NCBI GenBank assembly: GCA_021739805.1
Contig: JAIPBB010000209.1
Coordinates: forward strand, 1-9,650
Direction: 5' to 3'
DNA length: 9,650 bases
Source of the DNA: Saprospiraceae bacterium
GTDB lineage: Bacteria; Bacteroidota; Bacteroidia; Bacteroidales; JAIPBB01
The translations under genes were made by a program, and so were the position numbers. A model generated the notes under the pieces. That model worked only from the letters and a program-made list of their open reading frames with translations. It made no database searches and had not been told where the DNA came from. Of this stretch, positions 1 through 5,945 are shown piece by piece (within the stretch, counting starts at the first letter, position 1; each line of letters begins with the position of its first letter).

Positions 1-539
1 CTAAACCAATTTCCGAAGGTACCGGTAAAGGAATTGACTCAAAATCAATAATAAATTCAAAAGAAGAATTAGAAAACGTTTGTAAAAATTTGCTTTTGAA
101 ATTTTATCAGCCTGTTTTAGTAGAAGAATTTTTACCGGGAAGAGAATTTACTGTTGGAGTGCTTGGAAGTGGCGAAGATGCCTATGTTCCGGGAGCAATG
201 GAAATTGTTTACAAAAAAAGTACTAACAATATTTATTCATACGAAAACAAAGAAAATTATGAAGATATTGTTGATTATGTAGCAGTAAGCGGAGAATTAC
301 TTGAAGAATGTAAAACAGTTGCACTTAAAGCATGGAATGCACTAAATTGTTTAGACGGCGGAAGAGTTGATGTGAAAATTGATAGATTTGGAAAAGTAAG
401 TTTTATTGAGGTAAACCCCTTAGCCGGTTTAAATCCTATAACATCCGATTTGCCGATACTATGTGGTTTAAATAATATCTCATATCAGGAAATTATTAAT
501 GAGATTTTAAAATCGGCAATTAAAAGACATTTTAACTGA
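1..539 (+). CDS. ATP-grasp ligase, D-alanine--D-alanine ligase-like (5' end outside window)
   Basis: This is the C-terminal part of an ATP-grasp carboxylate-amine ligase of the D-Ala-D-Ala ligase superfamily. The frame is open from base 3, where it begins KPISEGTGKGI, matching the ATP-binding KPxxEGSSxGI strand and loop of Ddl enzymes. The gene therefore starts upstream of the window, and internal TTG or ATG codons are not its start. Further along are VEEFLPGREFTVGVL (the VExFIxGRE strand), RVDVKID, and EVNPLAGLNP, which supplies the Asp, Glu and Asn expected to bind Mg-ATP. It ends with SDLPILC and a helical tail. About 178 residues are visible, roughly half of a normal 320-350 residue protein. 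Its TGA stop overlaps the ATG of the next ligase by one base, so the two are translationally coupled. Family assignment is secure. The substrate is not: pairing with a second ligase and a GNAT argues against the housekeeping cell-wall Ddl. Confidence 0.88.
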   Translation, partial: KPISEGTGKGIDSKSIINSKEELENVCKNLLLKFYQPVLVEEFLPGREFTVGVLGSGEDAYVPGAMEIVYKKSTNNIYSYENKENYEDIVDYVAVSGELLEECKTVALKAWNALNCLDGGRVDVKIDRFGKVSFIEVNPLAGLNPITSDLPILCGLNNISYQEIINEILKSAIKRHFN

Positions 540-1504
540 TGGGAAAAAAAATCATAATACTTCACAATAAGGTGCTGACTGACAATCCTGATGAATTGGA
601 TGTGATAAGTCAAAGAGATTTGGTGAAAAAAGCATGTGAAAATCTGGATTACGAAGTTGTTTGTTTAACTGTTGGCAACGATTTAATAAATGATTTGGAA
701 AAGGTTAAAGACGAGAAAGCCGATATGGTTTTTAACCTTGTTGAAGCAACATGGGGGAAAGGTGAATTGATATATTTTGCTCCTGCTATTTTAAATTCTT
801 ATAAAATACCTTATACAGGTGTTCCTTTGGATGCACTTTTTATTACGACAAATAAAGTTTTGGCTAAGAAATTAATGAGATATAATGATTTGCCAACTGC
901 CGATTTTTTCTCTATAAATGAACTCGATAAATTAAATCCTGACAAAACTTATATTGCAAAACCTATTTGGGAGGAAGCTTCTGTAGGAATTTCTTCAGAT
1001 TATATTTTTAAACTTTCTGAAAAAAATAAGGTTGAGAAAATCAAACAACTGTCGTCATCTCATTATTTTGTTGAAGAATTTATTGATGGCAGAGAATTTA
1101 ATGTGAGTATTTTAGCAGACAAAACCGAAGCTGAAGTGTTACCTCCTGCCGAAATGATTTTTTCCGGTTATTTTGATGATAAGCCAAAAATTGTAGGTTA
1201 TAAAGCGAAGTGGGACGAAAGCAGTGAGGAATACAAACAAACAAACCGTTCTTTTGGCACACTAGAAAACAATCAAACACTTAAAGACAAACTAACTGAG
1301 ATTTGCAAGAAATCGTGGAAAGTTTTTAACCTGAGAGGCTATGTGAGGATTGATTTTCGTGTTGACAAAAATGACAATATTTATATTTTAGAAATAAACG
1401 GGAATCCATGTATTGCACCCGATAGTGGTTTTGTCGCTGCTATTGAAAATGCCGGCTATAATGTTGATGTTATGATTCAAAGAATTATTGCAGACTTAAA
1501 TTAA
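539..1504 (+). CDS. Second ATP-grasp ligase, D-Ala-D-Ala ligase-like, substrate unknown
   Basis: This 321-residue protein has the full ATP-grasp layout. An N-terminal preATP-grasp Rossmann-like domain (about 1-105; ILHNKV near 7-12, MVFNLVEA 63-70) is followed by a lysine-rich NKVLAKKLM segment (105-113), the nucleotide-binding AKPIWEEASVGIS (140-152), VEEFIDGREFNVSIL (178-192), and a catalytic end with D272 in YVRIDFR and E285/N287 in LEINGNP. All expected Mg-ATP ligands are present, so it should be active. It is clearly not a recent duplicate of the upstream ligase: the acceptor-side loop is EINGNPCIAPDSGF here but EVNPLAGLNP upstream, and this copy has an extra YKAKWDESS stretch (221-229). 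The ATG overlaps the upstream stop, and the GNAT gene follows after 4 bases. The likely role is ATP-dependent formation of an amide or peptide bond between small amino-acid-like molecules. That is inference from the family; the product is unknown. Confidence 0.88.
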   Translation: MGKKIIILHNKVLTDNPDELDVISQRDLVKKACENLDYEVVCLTVGNDLINDLEKVKDEKADMVFNLVEATWGKGELIYFAPAILNSYKIPYTGVPLDALFITTNKVLAKKLMRYNDLPTADFFSINELDKLNPDKTYIAKPIWEEASVGISSDYIFKLSEKNKVEKIKQLSSSHYFVEEFIDGREFNVSILADKTEAEVLPPAEMIFSGYFDDKPKIVGYKAKWDESSEEYKQTNRSFGTLENNQTLKDKLTEICKKSWKVFNLRGYVRIDFRVDKNDNIYILEINGNPCIAPDSGFVAAIENAGYNVDVMIQRIIADLN

Positions 1505-1508
1505 AGAA

Positions 1509-1985
1509 ATGAATTTCAGGAAGAAATTAAAGAAAAGCGACCTTGCTTTCATAAGAGAAATACTCAAATCAACAGGTTTTTTCTATGACCACGAAATAGA
1601 TGTTTCACTGGAATTGGCACAGGAGAATTTGGAACAAGGAGAAGACAAAAGCGGCTATATTTTTATTATAGCTGAAAATGATGAAAAGCCTGTTGCCTTT
1701 GCTTGCTATGGGAAAAATCCATGCACTTTTGATAGTTTTGATTTATACTGGATTGCTGTTCATCAAAGTCAAAAAGGTTTGGGAATTGGAAAAATCATGA
1801 TGAAAATGATTGAAGAAGACATAAAACAATTAGGTGGGAAAAACATTTGGATAGAAACTTCATCACGTTCGATTTATGAACCAACAAGGATGTTTTATGT
1901 TAAATATGGATGTGAATTAGTAGCAACACTTCCAAATTATTATGGTGAAAATGACGATAAAGTTGTTTTTCTTCTAAAGGTTTAA
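1509..1985 (+). CDS. GNAT-family N-acetyltransferase
   Basis: This is a 158-residue single-domain acyl-CoA-dependent N-acyltransferase. The central strand LYWIAVH (79-85) leads into QKGLGIG (88-94), the pyrophosphate-binding loop that grips coenzyme A, followed by a helix. IWIETSSR (113-120) and the PTRMFYVKYG segment (125-134) form the second half of the fold, where the FY pair is typical. The N-terminal acceptor half contains TGFFYDHEI (22-30) and a GEDKSGYIF stretch (44-52). It starts 4 bases after the stop of the second ATP-grasp ligase, so it is the third gene of the same transcript. The context suggests that it acylates an amino group on the ligases' product or on a precursor. The acceptor cannot be read from the sequence. 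It converges with the U32 gene, with only 27 bases between the two stops and no clear terminator hairpin. Confidence 0.85.
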   Translation: MNFRKKLKKSDLAFIREILKSTGFFYDHEIDVSLELAQENLEQGEDKSGYIFIIAENDEKPVAFACYGKNPCTFDSFDLYWIAVHQSQKGLGIGKIMMKMIEEDIKQLGGKNIWIETSSRSIYEPTRMFYVKYGCELVATLPNYYGENDDKVVFLLKV

Positions 1986-2012
1986 CAATAAAAACTATTA
2001 TCCTAAAAATAA

Positions 2013-3263
2013 TTACTCCCACAAATCCGCATCAATCACTTTATAAAGCTTATCATTTCGCCTTACAATTTCTTTGGTGGGAATTGAGCAAACATCACCT
2101 TTTTCAGCCTTGTTTACATTTTTTAAATCAACTCTTATTTCTGTTATTGTATCCTCATAGACTCCTGTAGTTGGACCGGTAATAATAATTTTATCATCCA
2201 CATTTAAATCGTGAGTTTCGATTTTAACTTCTGCAACATTAAGTTTTGCAAAATAGTTGGTGATTTTACCAACGTAAATTTTCTTCTTTGTAGCTCTTGA
2301 ACCATATTTTTCTGTCCATTCGCCCATTTTTTTGCCAAGATAATAACCACCCCAAAAACCACGATTATAAACGGATTTTAATTGCTCTATCCATTTATCA
2401 ATCTTTTCCTGAGTGAAAGTGTTTTCAAAGTAACTATCAGCAGCTTCACGATAACATCTTGTTACGGTTTTCACATATTCCGGTGAACGACCACGACCTT
2501 CAATCTTTAAAACTTTTACTCCGGTTGATAGAATTTTATCTAAAAACTCAATCGTACAAAGGTCTTTGGGTGACATTATATATTCATTGTCGATTTCAAG
2601 TTCTGTTCCACCATCCAAATCTGTAACTTTATATGGTCGGCGGCAAATTTGAAGACATGCTCCCCTGTTTGCCGAATGATTTTCATTGTCCAGACTTAAA
2701 TAACATTTACCTGAAACAGCCATACATAAAGCACCATGAGCAAAAACTTCAACCTGGATTAAATTTCCGGAAGGTCCCCTGACATTATCTTTTTCAATGG
2801 AATCAATAATTGATTTCACTTGTTTTAACTCTAATTCTCTTGCGGTTACAACAACATCAGCAAAATGGGAATAGAATTTAACTGCTTCGATATTAGTGAT
2901 GTTGCATTGAGTAGAGATATGAATTTCAACACCCTGACTTTTTGCATATTGCATTACTGCAACATCTGAAGCAATTATTGCTGTGATTCCATTTTCTTTA
3001 GCTGCATCAATAATTTTTTTCATTAATGAAAGCTCATTGTCGTAAATTATAGTGTTTAAGGTGATGTAAGTTCGGATATTATGTTCTTTGCATATAGAAG
3101 CTATTTCGCTGAGGTCTTCAATTGTAAAGTTCTTTGAAGAGCGGGAACGCATATTTAAATTTTCAATTCCGAAATAAACAGAATTTGCTCCTCCTTGTAT
3201 TGCAGCCATAAGTGATTCATAAGAACCAACCGGCGACATAATTTCTATGTCTTTTGCTGTCAT
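2013..3263 (-). CDS. Peptidase U32-family Fe-S protein, TrhP/YegQ-like
   Basis: This 416-residue protein belongs to the family named for collagenase-like peptidase U32. Characterised members are mostly radical-free hydroxylation factors with a 4Fe-4S cluster (TrhP/YegQ for tRNA uridine-34, RlhA for 23S rRNA, UbiU/UbiV for ubiquinone). The N-terminal half is a TIM-barrel-like domain beginning MSPVGSYESLMAAIQGGA (9-26) and VYFGIENLNMR (29-39). The family signature runs from E172 to S190. The cysteines C180, C187, C203 and C207 have the same C-x6-C-x15-C-x3-C layout as YegQ and are probable cluster ligands. SPKDLCTIEFL (231-241) and VLKIEGRGRSPEYV (251-264) also match TrhP-type members. A C-terminal domain (about 328-416) resembles the U32 C-terminal beta domain. 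It lies 3 bases after mreD, so it is probably co-transcribed with the mre genes, an unusual neighbour. tRNA hydroxylation is the best guess; other U32 functions remain possible. Confidence 0.87.
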   Translation of the reverse strand: MTAKDIEIMSPVGSYESLMAAIQGGANSVYFGIENLNMRSRSSKNFTIEDLSEIASICKEHNIRTYITLNTIIYDNELSLMKKIIDAAKENGITAIIASDVAVMQYAKSQGVEIHISTQCNITNIEAVKFYSHFADVVVTARELELKQVKSIIDSIEKDNVRGPSGNLIQVEVFAHGALCMAVSGKCYLSLDNENHSANRGACLQICRRPYKVTDLDGGTELEIDNEYIMSPKDLCTIEFLDKILSTGVKVLKIEGRGRSPEYVKTVTRCYREAADSYFENTFTQEKIDKWIEQLKSVYNRGFWGGYYLGKKMGEWTEKYGSRATKKKIYVGKITNYFAKLNVAEVKIETHDLNVDDKIIITGPTTGVYEDTITEIRVDLKNVNKAEKGDVCSIPTKEIVRRNDKLYKVIDADLWE

Positions 3264-3266
3264 TAT

Positions 3267-3776
3267 TTAGCCTTTTTTATGAAACAAAACTTGTGTGAGT
3301 ATAATTAGCAAGATAGTGAAAACTATAGAAATGAATGCTCTGTAAAGAGTTATGAAGAATTCAGTTGTCCTGAAAACTTCAAGATAGAAATAAAGCAAAT
3401 GATGGATAGCTACTAAAATCAGTGAGTATGTGAAAAACCATCTAAAGCCTAAATCTAAAATTGAAGGCTTTATTCCTTGCTCATACTCTCTTCTCGATGA
3501 AATCAAACTTAAAACTAACGGGCGTGAAAAAGCCATTAGTACTGATGCAGCCGCATGCATTCCCATAGTGTCTGAAAAATAATCAACACTTAATCCTAAA
3601 AAGAAAGCTGAAATTAACAATAACCATTTTGGAGTTTCAAACGGCAATAAAAGAATGAAATAAACATATAAATAAGGATTAATATATCCACCCAGACGTA
3701 TATTGTTTAGAATGAATACCTGAACAAGTATTAAAACTACAAACCGGATTATATTTCTTAGAAATACATTATTCAT
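3267..3776 (-). CDS. mreD: Rod shape-determining protein MreD
   Basis: This 169-residue integral membrane protein is almost entirely hydrophobic. Probable membrane segments lie near 9-25, 33-48, 51-65, 74-92, 112-133 and 142-163. The conserved-looking loop FLGLSVDYFSDTMGMHAA (59-76) is typical of MreD, including its Bacteroidota form. In the elongasome MreD sits with MreC in the inner membrane and links MreB filaments to the peptidoglycan synthases PBP2 and RodA. Assignment rests mainly on size, hydrophobicity, this loop and position directly after mreC. Its start overlaps the end of mreC by 8 bases, so translation is coupled. The next gene downstream is the U32 gene after 3 bases, rather than the mrdA usually found in Bacteroidota. 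Confidence 0.88.
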   Translation of the reverse strand: MNNVFLRNIIRFVVLILVQVFILNNIRLGGYINPYLYVYFILLLPFETPKWLLLISAFFLGLSVDYFSDTMGMHAAASVLMAFSRPLVLSLISSRREYEQGIKPSILDLGFRWFFTYSLILVAIHHLLYFYLEVFRTTEFFITLYRAFISIVFTILLIILTQVLFHKKG

Positions 3777-4599
3777 TCTCTGTTAATTTTTCAAGTTGCT
3801 CTTGTTCGTCTTTAAAAAGATTATTTACAATGTAGGCGTAAGATATATTATTAAAATCGACTGAAAACCTGATTTTAATATCATATAAATTAACTCCTTT
3901 ATCAATTTCATAGTTTTCAACGGTTCCAACCATAATACCTTCAGGAAAAAGTGCTGAATTTCCACTTGTAATAACAGTGTCACCTTTTTCCACCATAACA
4001 TGAGTTGGAATATCTGTAACTGTTCCTATAGTATATTTGTTCCCATCCCATGTCAGAGTACCTTTTTGATTATTTTTCTTCAACATTACACTAATATTTG
4101 TTTTTTTATGAAGTATAGATAAAACAGTTGAAAAATTTTCTGAAACTTCAATCACAATACCAACTATGCCATTTGAAGAAATCACACCCATATCACGTTT
4201 CACCCCATCATTTAGCCCTTTATCAAGCATTAAATAGTTGTTTCTTTTATGAACTGTATTCTTAATAACTTTTGCATTAAGATATTGGTATTCTTGTTTG
4301 TAAACAGTATCATTTATTTGATAAACTTTTGTGTCGCCAATGAGAAAGGACCGTGAAAGTCCTGATTGAAGTCGGGCATTTTCTTCAGCAAGTTTTTCGT
4401 TAGCTAGCCTTAAAGAAAAATATTGTATAACATTATCATAAGTTTTCATAAATGAGCCTGTAATTTGATTCGTTGATGAAACAAATACAGCATTTTGGTA
4501 ATAATTATTTCTTACTACAAGACTTAGTGCCATTATTTCTAAAAATAGAAATAAAAAAAAGAAATGATTTTTCCAGATGAATGCAAATAAATTGCGCAT
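3769..4599 (-). CDS. mreC: Rod shape-determining protein MreC
   Basis: This 276-residue bitopic membrane protein has a short cytoplasmic start, one membrane helix (about 12-29), a predicted coiled coil (about 57-80, with LANEKLAEENARLQS), and then the beta-rich periplasmic domain that defines MreC. Supporting motifs are NNYLMLDKGLNDGV (120-133), GVISSNGIVGIVIEV (138-152), and VEKGDTVITSG followed by FPEGIMVGTV near 205-230, the most conserved part of the family. MreC is a periplasmic scaffold that activates PBP2-RodA during lateral wall growth. The start chosen is the first ATG before the hydrophobic helix. Upstream is a good promoter match ending 24 bases before the ATG, so mreC may start its own transcript rather than depend on mreB. 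Confidence 0.93.
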   Translation of the reverse strand: MRNLFAFIWKNHFFFLFLFLEIMALSLVVRNNYYQNAVFVSSTNQITGSFMKTYDNVIQYFSLRLANEKLAEENARLQSGLSRSFLIGDTKVYQINDTVYKQEYQYLNAKVIKNTVHKRNNYLMLDKGLNDGVKRDMGVISSNGIVGIVIEVSENFSTVLSILHKKTNISVMLKKNNQKGTLTWDGNKYTIGTVTDIPTHVMVEKGDTVITSGNSALFPEGIMVGTVENYEIDKGVNLYDIKIRFSVDFNNISYAYIVNNLFKDEQEQLEKLTENE

Positions 4600-4623
4600 T
4601 AGCTTTAATGTAAATTATCTGAG

Positions 4624-4654
4624 CAAAATTAAATATAAATTGGTAATACTAAAA
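4624..4654 (-). promoter_or_regulatory. Predicted Bacteroidota-type promoter for mreC-mreD-U32
   Basis: Read on the minus strand, TAATTTTG (4631-4624) matches the Bacteroidota -7 consensus TAnnTTTG exactly. TTTT (4654-4651) lies 19 bases upstream, one mismatch from the -33 TTTG, at the expected spacing. Transcription would start close to 4617, leaving a short leader before the mreC ATG. In AT-rich DNA such matches can arise by chance, so this is a prediction. Confidence 0.45.
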
Positions 4655-4682
4655 TTAAAAAACTTGTTAGCTGTTTGTATGA

Positions 4683-4821
4683 AAATTCCAAAAATCAATA
4701 AACAAAAACCAAATAAATTCCAATATAATAAATTCCAATGTCCAAAAAGTTTGATTATTTGAGCATTCGGATTTGAGATTTATTTGTAATTTGACTTTTG
4801 TTAATTGAGATTTGAGAAGCT
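4683..4821. repeat. Long imperfect AT-rich palindrome between mreB and mreC
   Basis: Two arms of about 60 bases, centred near 4751, are imperfect inverse copies. Examples are AAATTCCAATGTCCAAA (left, 4730-4746) against AAATCCGAATGCTCAAA (reverse complement of the right arm), and AACAAAAACCAAAT (4701-4714) against AACAAAAGTCAAAT. The left arm carries an exact tandem 11-mer, TAAATTCCAAT, at 4714-4724 and 4729-4739 (15-base period). The right arm repeats GATTTGAGA. Composition differs from the genes on either side, and no open frame here looks like a gene. It resembles the dispersed palindromic repeats found in intergenic spaces of many environmental bacteria. It could fold into a cruciform or RNA hairpin after mreB. 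Dispersal cannot be shown from one copy. Confidence 0.6.
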
Positions 4822-4822
4822 G

Positions 4823-5845
4823 TTATTTAATCAAGAAAGTAAACTTATTAAAGTTTTTCAAGGCAATTCCAGTACCTCTTGCAACTGCTCTCAATGGGTC
4901 TTCTGCTACGTGAACAGGAAGCTTTGTTTTTTGGTGTATTCTTTTATCCAAACCCCTAAGCATTGAACCACCGCCGGCTAAGTAAATACCGGTTCTGTAA
5001 ATATCAGCAGAAAGTTCAGGTGGAGTCATTTCAAGTGCATTTAATACAGCTGCTTCAATTTTTGAAATAGATTTATCAAGACAATGAGCAATTTCAATAT
5101 AATTAATCATTATTTCTTTTGGAATACCTGTTAGCATATCTCTTCCATGAACCGCATATTCAGGTGGTGGATTTTCAATTTCAGTAAGTGCTGCTCCAAC
5201 TTCAATTTTAATTCTTTCGGCTGTTCTTTCACCAACATTCATATTGTGTTGTTTTCTCATATACTCCACAATATCAGCAGTGAAATCATCACCGGCAATA
5301 CGAATAGATTTATTATTTACAATTCCGCCTAAAGCAATAACTGCAATTTCGCTTGTTCCACCACCAATATCAATAACCATATTTCCGGTTGGTTCTAAAA
5401 CATCAATTCCAATTCCGATTGCAGCAGCCATTGGTTCATGGATTAATTTAACATCCTTAGCTCCTGCTTGTTCGGCTGAATCTCTTACTGCTCTTTCTTC
5501 AACTTCAGTAATTCCTGAAGGGATACAAATTACCATTCTTAATGCCGGAGGAAATAAAGATTTTTTTGTGCTAATCATTTTAATCATCTCACGAATCATG
5601 TGTTCAGCAGCGTGAAAATCAGCAATTACACCATCTCTTAGTGGCTTTATTGTTTTTATATTCTCATGTGTCTTACCATGCATCATCATTGCCTTTTTAC
5701 CAACAGCAATGATTTTTTCGGTTTTTCTATCAATCGCTACAATTGATGGCTCATCCACAACAACTTTATCATTATGAATAATGATAGTGTTTGCGGTTCC
5801 CAAGTCAATCGCTATTTCTTTGGTTAAAAAAGAGAATAATCCCAT
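4823..5845 (-). CDS. mreB: Rod shape-determining protein MreB, actin-like
   Basis: This 340-residue bacterial actin polymerises under the inner membrane and directs the wall-elongation machinery. The actin ATPase motifs are intact: phosphate 1 DLGTANT (14-20), HEPMAAAIG (136-144), phosphate 2 IDIGGGTSEIAV (158-169), RIKIEVGAA (211-219) and adenosine motif LAGGGSMLRGLD (289-300). IKPLRDGVIADFHAAEHMI (66-84) is a hallmark stretch of MreB. Length is normal for the family. The N-terminal MGLFSFLTKE resembles the usual start. It follows purH after 97 bases on the same strand, an arrangement familiar in Bacteroidota. It is separated from mreC by 223 bases, which is wide for an mreBCD cluster and is filled by the palindromic repeat. 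Confidence 0.97.
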   Translation of the reverse strand: MGLFSFLTKEIAIDLGTANTIIIHNDKVVVDEPSIVAIDRKTEKIIAVGKKAMMMHGKTHENIKTIKPLRDGVIADFHAAEHMIREMIKMISTKKSLFPPALRMVICIPSGITEVEERAVRDSAEQAGAKDVKLIHEPMAAAIGIGIDVLEPTGNMVIDIGGGTSEIAVIALGGIVNNKSIRIAGDDFTADIVEYMRKQHNMNVGERTAERIKIEVGAALTEIENPPPEYAVHGRDMLTGIPKEIMINYIEIAHCLDKSISKIEAAVLNALEMTPPELSADIYRTGIYLAGGGSMLRGLDKRIHQKTKLPVHVAEDPLRAVARGTGIALKNFNKFTFLIK

Positions 5846-5874
5846 TGTTCAAATATTACATTTATAGCAGTCTG

Positions 5875-5905
5875 CGAAAATATGGATTTTTACGCAAATA
5901 ATAAA
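5875..5905 (-). promoter_or_regulatory. Possible promoter for mreB
   Basis: On the minus strand, TATTTTCG (5882-5875) is one base from the Bacteroidota -7 consensus TAnnTTTG. TTTA (5905-5902), 19 bases upstream, is one base from the -33 TTTG. The -7 box is 29 bases from the mreB ATG, a plausible leader. Both boxes are imperfect and the DNA is very AT-rich, so support is weak. Confidence 0.3.
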
Positions 5906-5945
5906 ATTTAGTTCTAAGATTAAAATGTTATTATTTTTGAAGGTA

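Noticed and set aside
1..1504. Vancomycin-resistance-type D-Ala-D-Lac or D-Ser ligase
   Set aside because: No vanH, vanX, vanT or regulator genes are nearby, the partner genes are a second ligase and a GNAT, and the acceptor loops do not match Van ligases in any way I can recognise.
1986..2012. Bidirectional terminator between the convergent GNAT and U32 genes
   Set aside because: The 27-base spacer is AT-rich, but no stem of useful length could be found.
2013..3263. U32 protein as a secreted collagenase or virulence protease
   Set aside because: There is no signal peptide. The four-cysteine layout matches YegQ/TrhP, and the protease name is historical for most of this family.
4577..4762. 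61-codon open frame on the plus strand across the mreC start and the palindrome
   Set aside because: It overlaps the mreC start and promoter candidate and runs into the repeat. The Lys/Asn/Ile-rich translation reflects AT-rich DNA.
5244..5615. 123-codon open frame on the plus strand opposite mreB
   Set aside because: It lies fully inside mreB on the other strand. Its low-complexity Ile/Ser/Pro-rich translation is what antisense of a conserved gene gives, and mreB motifs are intact.
5899..5936. AT-only inverted repeat between purH and mreB as a terminator
   Set aside because: The stem would be nearly all A-T with a bulge and has no following T-run in the purH direction, so it cannot be told from background. 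It also overlaps the candidate mreB promoter.
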